From Lachnospiraceae bacterium UBA3804 (GTDB lineage: Bacteria > Bacillota > Clostridia > Lachnospirales > Lachnospiraceae), in the NCBI GenBank assembly GCA_002368665.1, contig DFEK01000012.1, positions 40,682 to 104,681 on the forward strand: DNA of 64,000 nt. The letters run 5' to 3'. The number at the start of each line of letters is the position of its first letter. The first letter of the stretch is position 1. A program made the translations under genes and the position numbers. Below are positions 42,121 through 51,171 of the stretch, piece after piece. The notes below the pieces were generated by a model. The model was not told the DNA's origin. It was given only the letters and a program-made list of their open reading frames with translations, and ran no database searches.

Positions 42121-44175
42121 ATGGCCAAGAATGTAAAGATCAAGGGAAAACTTAGATTATACATGCTTCTTTTAGTGGCACTGGGTGTTTTTCTCGGCAT
42201 TTGCAACATTCCGATTTATTTCATTCAATTTAAAGCGGGTATTGCCGTATCGATCTTTCTTGTTTTGTACTTTCTCGGATTAGTCGCTTTCTGGCTGTAT
42301 ATCCGTACGTATATCGTGGAAGAACTGGTCAGTTTTGCAACGGAGTACGGACAGGTTCAGAAACAGATCTTAAGGGATTTAAAACTGCCTCATGCCCTGT
42401 TGGATTCCTCCGGTAAAATTCTCTGGGTCAACTCCGCATTCGAACATTTAACGGGTGTCGGCTCCGGTACGACGAAGTTCATCTGGTCTGTTTTTCCGGA
42501 AATCACGAAAGAAAAATTCCCGACGAAAGAATCCGAAGACGGTGAGGAAGAGTATTCCGTCCAGTACGATGAGCGCTATTTCCGCGGACAGATGAAGCGG
42601 ATTAACATTACCGACATGGTGAAGAACAGCGCATTTATCGGATCCGTTAGTGAGGAAAACTGCCTGCTTGGATTTTACCTCTTCGATGAGACGGCATTAA
42701 AAATTGCCTTACAGGAAAACGACGACCAGTCCCTTGCGGTCGGATTCATTTACCTCGATAACTTTGAAGAAGCCCTGGACGGTGTCGAAGAAGTCCGCTC
42801 CTCCCTGCTTCTTGCATTAATCGAACGAAAGATCAACAAGTATGTTGCATCCATAGACGGTATCGTTAAGAAGATTGAGAAGGATAAGTTCATGCTCATC
42901 CTTCGTAAGAAAGCCGTAACGCAGTTAAAAGAGCAGCGTTTCGACCTCCTTGAAGAAGTTAAGACGGTTAATATCGGTAATGAGCGTGCATTAACCTTGA
43001 GTATCGGTATCGGACTTGGCGGATTAACATACGCGCAGAACGTGGAATTCTCCCGTGCCGCGGTAGACCTTGCACTCGGCCGAGGCGGAGACCAGGCAGT
43101 TGTTAAGATGCCCGGACAGATCCAGTACTTTGGCGGCAAGAGCCAGCAGATGGAAAAGAATACCCGTGTAAAGGCCCGTGTAAAAGCGCAGGCCCTTCAG
43201 GAAATCCTTACGACCAAAGATCAGGTCTTCATAATGGGACACCGTTTGGGCGACGCGGACAGTTTCGGTGCCGCAGTCGGTATCTACTGTATCGCCAATT
43301 CCATGGGCAAGAAGGCGACGATTGTTTTAAATACGATCACGCAGTCCCTGCAGCCCATTGTTGATCTGTTTACGGACAATCCGGACTATGACAGTGATTT
43401 TATCATGACCTCCGAGCAGGCACTCGAAGCCGTCGGAAGCAATGCGGTACTGGTAGTTGTGGATATCAACAAACCGTCCATTACCGAGTGCCCGGAATTG
43501 ATCAAATGCTGTAAGGCAATCGTCGTTTTGGATCATCACCGTCAGGGTGAGGAAACCATCGAGAATGCAACTCTTTCCTATGTCGAGCCGTTTGCTTCGT
43601 CCGCATGCGAAATGGTCGCAGAAGTTTTACAATATGTGGAAAACGGTATCAAACTCAAGACCTGCGAAGCGGATGCACTGTACGGCGGTATCGTAATGGA
43701 TACCAACAATTTCGTGGCAAAGACCGGTGTACGTACCTTCGAGGCAGCAGCATTCCTGAGACGAAGCGGTGCGGATGTAACACGCGTCAGAAAGCTGTTC
43801 CGCGAAGATGCGTCCGAATATATGGCCAAGGCGGAAACCGTCAAAGATACGGTGATCTACCGCGGCGATTATGCCATTGCCGTATGCGATGCGGCGCATT
43901 GCAAGTCCCCGACCGTTGTTGCGGCACAGTCGGCCAACGAGCTTCTTGACATCAACGGTGTAAAGGCAAGTTTCGTCTTTACGGATTTCAACGGAACCAT
44001 CTATATCTCTGCCCGTTCCATTGACGAAGTAAATGTTCAGGTCATCATGGAGAAGATGGGCGGCGGCGGACATATGAGCATCGCCGGTGCGCAGTTTAAG
44101 GATGCCAAGGTGGAGGATGTTGTGAAACAGCTGCAGCAGACGCTGGATGAAATGGCGGAAAACGGAGAATTATAA
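42121..44175 (+). CDS. gdpP: Cyclic-di-AMP phosphodiesterase GdpP
   Basis: A 684-residue membrane protein: two N-terminal membrane helices (about 15-60), a PAS-like domain, a degenerate GGDEF domain, then a DHH/DHHA1 phosphodiesterase with MGHRLGDADS, VVVDIN, VLDHHRQG near residue 470 and the C-terminal GGGGHMSIAGAQF. GdpP hydrolyses c-di-AMP to pApA, controlling osmotic balance and cell-wall stress. The start at 42121 follows GGAGGGAGGTAAAG; an upstream in-frame ATG lacks a ribosome site. gdpP-rplI-dnaB is a conserved Firmicutes operon. Confidence 0.93.
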   Translation: MAKNVKIKGKLRLYMLLLVALGVFLGICNIPIYFIQFKAGIAVSIFLVLYFLGLVAFWLYIRTYIVEELVSFATEYGQVQKQILRDLKLPHALLDSSGKILWVNSAFEHLTGVGSGTTKFIWSVFPEITKEKFPTKESEDGEEEYSVQYDERYFRGQMKRINITDMVKNSAFIGSVSEENCLLGFYLFDETALKIALQENDDQSLAVGFIYLDNFEEALDGVEEVRSSLLLALIERKINKYVASIDGIVKKIEKDKFMLILRKKAVTQLKEQRFDLLEEVKTVNIGNERALTLSIGIGLGGLTYAQNVEFSRAAVDLALGRGGDQAVVKMPGQIQYFGGKSQQMEKNTRVKARVKAQALQEILTTKDQVFIMGHRLGDADSFGAAVGIYCIANSMGKKATIVLNTITQSLQPIVDLFTDNPDYDSDFIMTSEQALEAVGSNAVLVVVDINKPSITECPELIKCCKAIVVLDHHRQGEETIENATLSYVEPFASSACEMVAEVLQYVENGIKLKTCEADALYGGIVMDTNNFVAKTGVRTFEAAAFLRRSGADVTRVRKLFREDASEYMAKAETVKDTVIYRGDYAIAVCDAAHCKSPTVVAAQSANELLDINGVKASFVFTDFNGTIYISARSIDEVNVQVIMEKMGGGGHMSIAGAQFKDAKVEDVVKQLQQTLDEMAENGEL

Positions 44176-44199
44176 GTTCCGCACAGAAAGGATAGAATC

Positions 44200-44649
44200 A
44201 TGAAAGTAATTTTGTTACAGGATGTGAAAACCCTTGGAAAGAAGGGGGACACGGTAGAAATAAACGACGGGTATGCAAGAAATTTCATCCTGCCCAAGAA
44301 ACTCGGGGTGGAAGCTACCGGCGCCAATGTCAATGATCTGAAACTGCAGAAAGCCAATCAGGCAAAGATAGAGAAGGAGCAGTACGAGGCAGCCAAAGCA
44401 CTCGGCGAGAAAATCGATACCATCTCCGTTACCGTACCGATCAAGGTTGGCGAGGGCGGACGTGCATTCGGAGCCGTAACCGGAAAGGAAATTGCGAAGG
44501 CACTTTCCGACCAGCACTCGATTGATGTTGATAAGAAGAAAATCTCTCTTTCCGATTCCATTAAGAGCGTGGGAGAATTCGATGTTCCCATCAAGCTGCA
44601 TCCCAAGGTAAGCTGTGCGCTCAAAGTGCATGTGGAGCCGGAAAAATAA
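44200..44649 (+). CDS. rplI: Ribosomal protein bL9
   Basis: A 149-residue 50S protein: MKVILLQDVKTLGKKGDTVEINDGYARNFILPKK, a long helix, and a C-terminal domain ending in CALKVHVEPEK. Full length, between gdpP and dnaB. Confidence 0.97.
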   Translation: MKVILLQDVKTLGKKGDTVEINDGYARNFILPKKLGVEATGANVNDLKLQKANQAKIEKEQYEAAKALGEKIDTISVTVPIKVGEGGRAFGAVTGKEIAKALSDQHSIDVDKKKISLSDSIKSVGEFDVPIKLHPKVSCALKVHVEPEK

Positions 44650-44679
44650 TCGATAAAAAGTCAGAAACCGGAAATTGTT

Positions 44680-46008
44680 ATGGAAGAAGAAGTAGTAAGA
44701 AAAGTGATGCCCCATTCGACGGAGTCCGAACAGTCGGTGCTCGGGGCAATGATGCTTGACAATCAGGCCATCACCGCAGCGGGAGAAATCCTGACGGGTG
44801 AGGATTTTTACAATACCCAGTATGGAGTTATTTTTGATGCCATGCAGGAACTGCAGTCCTCCGGAAGACCGGTGGATCTGATTACACTGCAGGATATTTT
44901 AAAAGAGAAAAACGTCTCTCCGGAAGTCAGCTCTTTAACCTATGTCAAAGAGTTTATCGACCGTGTTCCGACTTCCGCCAATGTCAAATCCTATGCACAG
45001 ATCGTGCGCGAGAAATCCGTTCTTCGTAAAATGATCCGGACCAACGATGACATTTCCTCCATGTGCTATTCGGGCAAGGAGAAACTGGATTATATTCTGG
45101 ACAATGCGGAGAAGAAGATTTTTGATGTGGTAAAAAAGCGCGGAAGTTCCGATTTCGTACCGATTGATGAAGTGGTAATGAGAGCGCTCGATAATATTGA
45201 AGCGGCATCCAAGACCAAAGGATCCGTCACCGGTGTGGCAACCGGATTTACCGATCTTGATTACGATACCGCGGGATTCCAGCCTTCCGATCTGATCCTG
45301 GTGGCAGCCCGTCCCGCAATGGGTAAAACGGCGTTCGCCTTAAATATCGCTTTACATGTAGCGATCAAGGAGAAGAAGCGCGTCGCTTTATTCGACCTCG
45401 AAATGTCCAAGGAATCTTTGGTAAACCGTCTGTTTGCGATGCAGTCCAAGGTGGACGGCAAGAAACTTCGTACCGGTGAATTGAGTCCGGAGGAGTGGAA
45501 TGCACTTTCCGTCGGTGCTGCGGAAGTTGCCGAGTCGTTAATCGTCATTGATGACAATGCAAGCATTACCCCTGCGGAACTTCGTTCGAAATGCCGCAAA
45601 CTGAAACTGGAGAAGGGATTGGATCTTATCATCATCGACTACTTACAGCTGATGTCCACGGACGGAAGAAACGACAGCCGTCAGCAGGAAGTATCCGAAA
45701 TCTCCAGAGCACTGAAATTAATGGCCAGAGAACTGAATGTCCCGGTTATCGCACTTTCCCAGCTTTCCCGTAAAGTGGAGGATCGTACCGACAAACGTCC
45801 GATGCTTTCCGATTTGCGTGAATCCGGTGCGATTGAGCAGGATGCCGACGTGGTAATGTTCTTATACCGTGAAGATTATTATAAGCCCGATACGGAGAAT
45901 AAAGGCGTGACCGAAGTCATCATCGCCAAGCAACGTAACGGCCCGACCGGAACCGTAAAACTTGCATGGTTACCCGACTTCATGCTGTTTAAAAACTTGG
46001 CTAAATAA
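44680..46008 (+). CDS. dnaB: Replicative DNA helicase
   Basis: A 442-residue RecA-fold hexameric helicase. N-terminal domain (PHSTESEQSVLGAMMLD), Walker A ARPAMGKT near 212, Walker B LDLIIIDYLQLM, and SQLSRKVEDRTDKRPMLSDLRESGAIEQDADVV. Full length. It is called dnaC in B. subtilis. Confidence 0.96.
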   Translation: MEEEVVRKVMPHSTESEQSVLGAMMLDNQAITAAGEILTGEDFYNTQYGVIFDAMQELQSSGRPVDLITLQDILKEKNVSPEVSSLTYVKEFIDRVPTSANVKSYAQIVREKSVLRKMIRTNDDISSMCYSGKEKLDYILDNAEKKIFDVVKKRGSSDFVPIDEVVMRALDNIEAASKTKGSVTGVATGFTDLDYDTAGFQPSDLILVAARPAMGKTAFALNIALHVAIKEKKRVALFDLEMSKESLVNRLFAMQSKVDGKKLRTGELSPEEWNALSVGAAEVAESLIVIDDNASITPAELRSKCRKLKLEKGLDLIIIDYLQLMSTDGRNDSRQQEVSEISRALKLMARELNVPVIALSQLSRKVEDRTDKRPMLSDLRESGAIEQDADVVMFLYREDYYKPDTENKGVTEVIIAKQRNGPTGTVKLAWLPDFMLFKNLAK

Positions 46009-46016
46009 AGCGTCTC

Positions 46017-46125
46017 TACTCTCACAGACGAAGACAATAAGAAAGCCACCCGGACCATGTTTACATGGGATCGGGTGGTTTTATTGTTGGCTTCTTACTC
46101 ATGTTTTTTTGGGTCTGTGAGAGTA
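46017..46125. repeat. 109-bp nested inverted repeat after dnaB
   Basis: Outer arms TACTCTCACAGAC (46017-46029) and GTCTGTGAGAGTA (46113-46125) are a perfect 13-bp inverted repeat. Inside are ACAATAA/TTATTGT (46034-46040, 46081-46087) and a central stem CCACCCG/CGGGTGG with CCATGT/ACATGG that, with its T run, can act as the dnaB terminator (46046-46078). The size and terminal arms resemble a small non-autonomous palindromic element. Confidence 0.7.
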
Positions 46126-46130
46126 ATAAA

Positions 46131-46159
46131 AAAACCCCGCGGATTGTCCGTGGGGTTTT
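46131..46159. terminator. Bidirectional terminator
   Basis: AAAACCCCGCGGA (46131-46143)/TCCGTGGGGTTTT (46147-46159), 13-bp stem with a 3-nt loop. It serves the ferredoxin gene on the minus strand. Confidence 0.88.
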
Positions 46160-46175
46160 AGGGTCTGATTAAATT

Positions 46176-46346
46176 TTATCCCTGTGTAATAGCTTCTGCA
46201 GGGCACTGAGCTGCGCAACCGCCGCATTCGATGCAAGCATCTGCGTTAATTACATACTTGCCATCACCTTCGCTGATAGCATCTGCAGGACACTGAGCCT
46301 GGCATGCACCACACATTACACAATCATCACCAATAACATATGCCAT
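46176..46346 (-). CDS. Small 2[4Fe-4S] ferredoxin
   Basis: A 56-residue ferredoxin with two CxxCxxCxxxCP motifs (CVMCGACQAQCP and CIECGGCAAQCP). It transfers low-potential electrons in anaerobic metabolism. The start follows AAGGAGG by 9 nt. It stands alone. Confidence 0.97.
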   Translation of the reverse strand: MAYVIGDDCVMCGACQAQCPADAISEGDGKYVINADACIECGGCAAQCPAEAITQG

Positions 46347-46514
46347 AATAATTTTCCTCCTTGCTAACCATTAAGAACAATTCTTAATTTATACTCTGTC
46401 GTCATTGTATATCACTATTTTTGAAATTTCAAGTAGAGTGATGTCTAATCTTGGTTCGTTGAAACTAACTCATAATGCGGTTTTCCGACGGATCCGTACA
46501 TTTTTTCGGACAGT

Positions 46515-46552
46515 AAAATGCCCTCACAGCTTTACGCACGTGAGGGCATTTT
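46515..46552. terminator. Long terminator hairpin
   Basis: AAAATGCCCTCAC/GTGAGGGCATTTT, a 13-bp perfect stem with a 12-nt loop, downstream of the DUF1858 gene on the minus strand. Confidence 0.85.
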
Positions 46553-46588
46553 GATTCATGAGAAAGTGTTTTTGGCAACAGCATCGCC

Positions 46589-46777
46589 TTAGAGGGCGGT
46601 TAACTGCTCCATTAAGGCATCCACATCGATGCCATGAACCATGGCTGCTTCTTCGATGGACTCACCCTGGGAAGCAGGGCATCCTAAGCAATGCATTCCG
46701 GCACCCAGTAAAACGGGAGCTGCCTGAGGCGCTTTCTGAAGAAGTTCGCCGATTGTCATCTCTTTGGAAATTTCCAT
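46589..46777 (-). CDS. DUF1858 domain protein
   Basis: A 62-residue protein: MEISKEMTIGELLQKAPQAAPVLLGAGMHCLGCPASQGESIEEAA. The CxxC pair in MHCLGCP is the hallmark of DUF1858, often linked to the hybrid-cluster or redox proteins of anaerobes. Function unknown. Start after GGAGGATGAAATA. Confidence 0.9.
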   Translation of the reverse strand: MEISKEMTIGELLQKAPQAAPVLLGAGMHCLGCPASQGESIEEAAMVHGIDVDALMEQLTAL

Positions 46778-46934
46778 TATTTCATCCTCCTAAATCCAGG
46801 ATCAATATCTGTTTTTATTATAGCAGAAAAAAAGCATTTTGCAAACAAAAAGACTTTTCATTTTTTAGTGCAGGGGGTAAAATAAAAGAGCATGTTATGC
46901 AAGGTATAATTTGATTTATCGGGGGAGAAAAGAG

Positions 46935-47510
46935 ATGGCAGATTTAAGAAGTTTAATGTTGGAGGAACTCAGAAAAAGTTCCGTGGTTCAGACGACCAGT
47001 GTGGATGAAACGGAAGAACTGCTGGATACCGGTCTCGAGAAGAACGAGGACAATATCCTGGCAGCGGCACTGGCTTATCTAGACAATAAGGGCTACAGAA
47101 GAAGAGCGGATAACATTGATTTTGCCAAGAACATGATCATGGAAAGCTCGGAAGGTTATGATACCGTAATCGTTAAGCAGAAGAGAGTTGTGGAAACCGA
47201 TCTGTTCGAGGGCGCAAGCCAGGAAGAACTCAGGGATGCCATGAGCGTCTGCGAACTGGAGACCTTAACGGCAATTCATACGAAACTCGAGCGTATGGCT
47301 AACATTCGTTATGAGTACGCGATCAAGGCTTTAGATGAGATTAATCTTGAAGAGAACCGTCCCAAGGGCAAACTTGGCGACTATGTCTCCATTGAAGAGA
47401 TTTTAAATGAGTACGGCGGAAAAGGCTGGGAACTGGATCGTATGTACGGTGAGCCCCGCGGCAAAGGAATCAGAACCTACCTCGTATTCAAACGCGAAAT
47501 TATGGACTAA
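46935..47510 (+). CDS. Protein with C-terminal DUF4177-like segment, function unknown
   Basis: A 191-residue soluble helical protein whose last 40 residues (YGGKGWELDRMYGEPRGKGIRTYLVFKRE) resemble the DUF4177 segment also seen in the zinc-ribbon protein at 37923. I do not recognise the N-terminal part. The start at 46935 follows GGGGGAG. Confidence 0.7.
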   Translation: MADLRSLMLEELRKSSVVQTTSVDETEELLDTGLEKNEDNILAAALAYLDNKGYRRRADNIDFAKNMIMESSEGYDTVIVKQKRVVETDLFEGASQEELRDAMSVCELETLTAIHTKLERMANIRYEYAIKALDEINLEENRPKGKLGDYVSIEEILNEYGGKGWELDRMYGEPRGKGIRTYLVFKREIMD

Positions 47511-47646
47511 CTACAAGCGGTGTAAAAGAGTGGTCCCGGACAAGCAATGCAAGCTTGCTTGCAATTGATTGTGTGGGACCACTCTTTCATAGTGCGACAG
47601 CACCCACGAAATAGGCACGAAGGGCCTATGAGTGGGCACCGCTTGT
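47511..47646 (+). repeat. Structured intergenic element, copy 2 (three-way junction)
   Basis: Begins CTACAAGCG like copy 1. The outer stem ACAAGCGGTG (47513-47522)/CACCGCTTGT (47637-47646) encloses a 13-bp hairpin AAAGAGTGGTCCC/GGGACCACTCTTT (47525-47537, 47575-47587) and a second hairpin CCCAC-GAA-ATAGGC/GCCTAT-GA-GTGGG (47603-47636). The second hairpin keeps the copy 1 sequence in unpaired parts (GCGACAGC, ACGAAATA, CGAAG, TATGAGTG) while its stem bases change in pairs. It ends 24 nt before the tadA start. Confidence 0.75.
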
Positions 47647-47669
47647 TTATAAGCGACAGCACGCATATT

Positions 47670-48155
47670 ATGACCAAACCAAAATCCGACGAATTTTATA
47701 TGAGAGAAGCCATGAAGCTTGCCCGTAAAGGGGAGGCTTTGGGAGAGGTGCCCATCGGCTGCGTTATTGTCCACGACGGTAAAATTATCGGCCGTGGGTA
47801 TAATCGCCGAAAAACGGATCACAGCACGCTTTCCCATGCGGAACTGACGGCCATCAAAAAAGCAGACAAAGTCATCGGAGACTGGCGGCTGGAAGATTGT
47901 ACCTTATATGTTACCCTGGAACCCTGTCAGATGTGCGCGGGTGCCATTGTGCAGGCTAGGATTCCGAAGGTGGTCATGGCATGCAAGAATCCGAAGGCAG
48001 GCTGTGCGGGCAGCATTTTGGATTTGTTCCATGAGCCTAGGTTTAACCATCAGGTTGAAGTGGTGGAAGGTGTGCTGGAAGAAGAGTGCAGCCAAATGCT
48101 CAGCGATTTTTTCCGTGCACTCAGGCTGCGGTTGAAAACAGAAAGCGAAGATTAG
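47670..48155 (+). CDS. tadA: tRNA adenosine(34) deaminase
   Basis: A 161-residue zinc-dependent deaminase that makes inosine at the wobble position of tRNA(Arg). SHAELTAI (zinc ligand His and catalytic Glu) and LEPCQMCAGAI (zinc cysteines) are present. I place the start at 47670 from homology; no Shine-Dalgarno is visible, and the repeat element ends just upstream. It overlaps the convergent hydrolase gene by 4 bp. Confidence 0.92.
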   Translation: MTKPKSDEFYMREAMKLARKGEALGEVPIGCVIVHDGKIIGRGYNRRKTDHSTLSHAELTAIKKADKVIGDWRLEDCTLYVTLEPCQMCAGAIVQARIPKVVMACKNPKAGCAGSILDLFHEPRFNHQVEVVEGVLEEECSQMLSDFFRALRLRLKTESED

Positions 48156-49147
48156 CTTTCTTTTCCCGCAAGGAAATCAAAGACTTCATTCCAATATTGA
48201 ACTATGACCGCATCGTCGGAATTGTAAATGGAGTGTTTGGAGTTTGGATAGACACTGTGCTTGCAGGACGGAAGACGGTGGTCGATCTTTCGATAGACTT
48301 TGGTAATGACAACATTATCGAGACCGGCTTCGAGAAGAAGAATGTCCTGTTTAATCTTTTCCGGAAAGCCTTTGGCCAGAAGGATATGCTGTACGTTTAA
48401 GCATTCCATCAGCCAGCGATTGGTGGAACCGCTGTTTTGATAGTTTTTATCCGAAAGACGTAAGTTCAGATTGTGATCGAATCTGGCTTTCGAAACATCG
48501 TGTGAGGTATCGAAGTCCGGATTCGGATTAAAATGTGAAGTATGTACAAAGGCTGCGTCCCATCCGCTCTCGCGGGCGGATTTGCGGATCGCATATTTCA
48601 CGATGAAGATGGGGATGTTTTTATACATCTTCGGAACGATCATGGGCGAAGAAAGGATGACTTTGCCGATATCCTCCGGCTGATAGTCGTGCAGGTACAG
48701 AAGGCACACACATCCGCCCATGGAATGACTGTACAGATGAATCGGAAGCCCGCCCGATACGGGGCGGACGACTTTATCGATAATGGTATGTAAATCCCTG
48801 GAGTACTCGCGGAAGGATTCCACGTGATTGTAACGTCTGTCTTCGATGGCGGAACCGGAGTGACCGTGGCTTCGTTCGTCAAAAACGAAACAGTTGTAGC
48901 CCATTTCCAGAAAATAGGTTATAATTTCCTCGTACTTGATGGCAAACTCGGTATAACCGTGCACAATCACCATGTTTCCGACGGGTTTATCACAGGTATA
49001 GGCGTACCAGCGAAGTCTGATTCCGTCAAATGCACTGACATCTCCCGTTGTCATGCAGGATGTAAGGCGCTCATGAGTGGATTTCATCCATTCCGGGAAA
49101 TCGGCATCTTTAACTGGATGTACGGAAAATGTAGAAGGGTAATTCAT
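48152..49147 (-). CDS. Alpha/beta hydrolase (monoacylglycerol lipase/lysophospholipase-like)
   Basis: A 331-residue serine hydrolase of the Hydrolase_4 type: VIVHGYTEFAIKYEE oxyanion region, FDERSHGHSG, nucleophile elbow YSHSMGG, Asp in EAGLDNVV and His in NSKHSIY. Relatives release fatty acids from mono-acyl lipids. The start at 49147 is set by AAGGAG six nt upstream. It overlaps head to head with the GT2 gene: both ATGs lie in the CATG at 49145-49148. Confidence 0.87.
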   Translation of the reverse strand: MNYPSTFSVHPVKDADFPEWMKSTHERLTSCMTTGDVSAFDGIRLRWYAYTCDKPVGNMVIVHGYTEFAIKYEEIITYFLEMGYNCFVFDERSHGHSGSAIEDRRYNHVESFREYSRDLHTIIDKVVRPVSGGLPIHLYSHSMGGCVCLLYLHDYQPEDIGKVILSSPMIVPKMYKNIPIFIVKYAIRKSARESGWDAAFVHTSHFNPNPDFDTSHDVSKARFDHNLNLRLSDKNYQNSGSTNRWLMECLNVQHILLAKGFPEKIKQDILLLEAGLDNVVITKVYRKIDHRLPSCKHSVYPNSKHSIYNSDDAVIVQYWNEVFDFLAGKES

Positions 49148-50216
49148 GGAACACTCCTTGAATGAAAATTGTAAATTTGTGGTACTGATTCCGTCTTACA
49201 AACCGGATGAACACTTGGTTCAGCTGGTGGAAGAACTGCACCGTGAATCCATTTTATGTCTGGTTGTGGACGATGGAAGCGGAGAGCAGTTCGATGATGT
49301 ATACGGCCGGATCGAAACCATGGCCAAAGTGGTTCGCTTGCCGAAGAATCAGGGAAAGGGTGCTGCTCTTAAATCCGGAATGAGCAACCTTCTTTCGTTG
49401 TATCCCGACTGTACCCACTTCATTACCGCCGATTCCGACGGACAGCACAAGGTAAAAGATATCCTGAAGGTAAGGGATGCGCTTTCCGAAGGTGCTGTTA
49501 TGGTACTTACGGAACGTGATTTCAAGGGAAAGATTCCCAGACGTTCCATGTTCGGTAATATTTTATCCCGCTGGGTTTATTGTATTTTGACAGGTCATTA
49601 TCTTAGTGATAACCAGTCCGGCCTTCGCGGTTTTGCGATAAGCGAACTGGATTGGCTGACACAGGTTGCCGGCAATAAATACGATTATGAGATCAATATG
49701 CTTTATTATGCGGACTGCCAGCATGTTCCGATCGATCTCGTTCCCGTGGAATCCGTCTATATTGACGGAAACAAGTCCTCTCATTTCAATCCTGTTGCCG
49801 ATACCATCCGTATTTACAGAAGACTCTTTATTTCTTCCATCGGAGCTTTGATAGCTGGTCTGGTGACGGTGATCCTTATGATCCTGGCTACCATTTTCTT
49901 CGGATACGAATACTGCTTCTTTACGGTTCCGAGTATCGGTGCCATGGGTTTATTTATCAACCTCGGCGTCGATGCTTTGAAGTTCGTTAAAATTCATTAC
50001 CGCGACGGCGGAAGAACGCTTCTTTATGCGGCATTTCGGTATACATATTATACCTTCGGCTGCATGCTGGCCGGGCGTTTTCTGCCGGAACTTCCGCTTG
50101 TTATTGCTTTTCTGATCCTGGTACTGATTGCCGTACCGATTCGTTTCTATCTGTATCAGTTCTTGTTCAGTCGCATTTTCTTTAAGGGAAAATTAAACGG
50201 CCGTAAGACTAACTGA
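49146..50216 (+). CDS. Family 2 glycosyltransferase with C-terminal membrane segment
   Basis: A 356-residue GT2 of the dolichyl/polyprenyl phosphate sugar type: VVLIPSYKPDEH, VVDDGSG, NQGKGAALKSG, TADSDGQH, then about four membrane helices (230-345). It probably transfers a sugar to a lipid carrier at the membrane. Start ATG at 49146 follows AGAAGGG and is shared, in CATG, with the divergent hydrolase. It ends overlapping plsX-like by 8 bp. Confidence 0.87.
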   Translation: MEHSLNENCKFVVLIPSYKPDEHLVQLVEELHRESILCLVVDDGSGEQFDDVYGRIETMAKVVRLPKNQGKGAALKSGMSNLLSLYPDCTHFITADSDGQHKVKDILKVRDALSEGAVMVLTERDFKGKIPRRSMFGNILSRWVYCILTGHYLSDNQSGLRGFAISELDWLTQVAGNKYDYEINMLYYADCQHVPIDLVPVESVYIDGNKSSHFNPVADTIRIYRRLFISSIGALIAGLVTVILMILATIFFGYEYCFFTVPSIGAMGLFINLGVDALKFVKIHYRDGGRTLLYAAFRYTYYTFGCMLAGRFLPELPLVIAFLILVLIAVPIRFYLYQFLFSRIFFKGKLNGRKTN

Positions 50217-51147
50217 TTCGAAGCATCTGATCCACGCAGGCGACCACGGTTTCCTCGGTGGCGCAACCGTGCATTTTGATCACGGGTTTTACGGTGCCAA
50301 GGAATGTAGCTCCGCCTCTTTCATTTAAAACAAACAATTCGGTCAGTTTGGCCAGGATATCCTCCAATGCTTTGGAGGATTCTTTTTCGTTTGCGGCGGA
50401 AACAATGGACAGGGCTGTTTTACCGACAGCTTCCGTCAGTTTCAATACGATGTTTCCTGCAAATCCGTCACAGACAATGACGTCGGCATAGCCGGAGATG
50501 ATATCATACCCTTCCGCATTTCCGATGAAATTAATCTTTCCTTCTCCTGAAAGTTCTTCCAGAAGCCCGTAGCTTTCCACAGCAAGAGGATTTCCTTTTC
50601 CCTTCTCTTTTCCGACGTTTAAAAGTGCAACCTTCGGTGCATCGATGGAAAACATTTTGGAAGAAAAGGCCGAACCGAGAGTTGCAAAATCCTTTAAATT
50701 CGCAGCCTCGATATTTACATTGGCGCCACAGTCCACTAGCGCGGTCATTCCGCCTTTCGTATTGGGAAGCAAGGTGGCGAGGGCCGGCGATTTTAATCCG
50801 GGGATAAGTCCTAAGCGGAAAATGCTTCCGACCATCAGTGCGCCGGTGTTTCCGGCACTGAGCACTCCGATGCATTCGTCATCTTCCTTACACTTCTTTA
50901 AAGCCAAGGCCATGGAAGAGTTGTCCCGTCCTTTGAAAATGCTCATGGCAGGTTCGTCGGGACCGATGAATTCGTCCGCTTTGACGATTTCAAAATTGTC
51001 TGCCGCGTTGTCCCCCAGGATCGAGGGATCTGTGGCAACCAGGGTAAATTTAAGGTCCGGATAAAGCGCTGCCGCCTTAACGGCGCCGCGGGCTAAAACC
51101 GTGGCGCCTAAATCCGAACCTTCCAAATCAATCACTATTTTTTTCAT
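50209..51147 (-). CDS. plsX: PlsX-like phosphate acyltransferase
   Basis: A 312-residue protein of the PlsX family, which interconverts acyl-ACP and acyl-phosphate. Conserved parts include SAGNTGALM, LVDCGANVN, FIGNAEGYDI and DVIVCDGFAGNIVLK. The N-terminal motif, normally DAMGGD, is DLEGSD here, a noticeable departure. It is the last gene in the fakB-fakB-fakA-plsX operon, where PlsX would exchange the acyl-phosphate made by the kinase. Start after GGAGACGACAGC. Confidence 0.85.
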   Translation of the reverse strand: MKKIVIDLEGSDLGATVLARGAVKAAALYPDLKFTLVATDPSILGDNAADNFEIVKADEFIGPDEPAMSIFKGRDNSSMALALKKCKEDDECIGVLSAGNTGALMVGSIFRLGLIPGLKSPALATLLPNTKGGMTALVDCGANVNIEAANLKDFATLGSAFSSKMFSIDAPKVALLNVGKEKGKGNPLAVESYGLLEELSGEGKINFIGNAEGYDIISGYADVIVCDGFAGNIVLKLTEAVGKTALSIVSAANEKESSKALEDILAKLTELFVLNERGGATFLGTVKPVIKMHGCATEETVVACVDQMLRIS

Positions 51148-51171
51148 GCTGTCGTCTCCGTATATTAGAGA

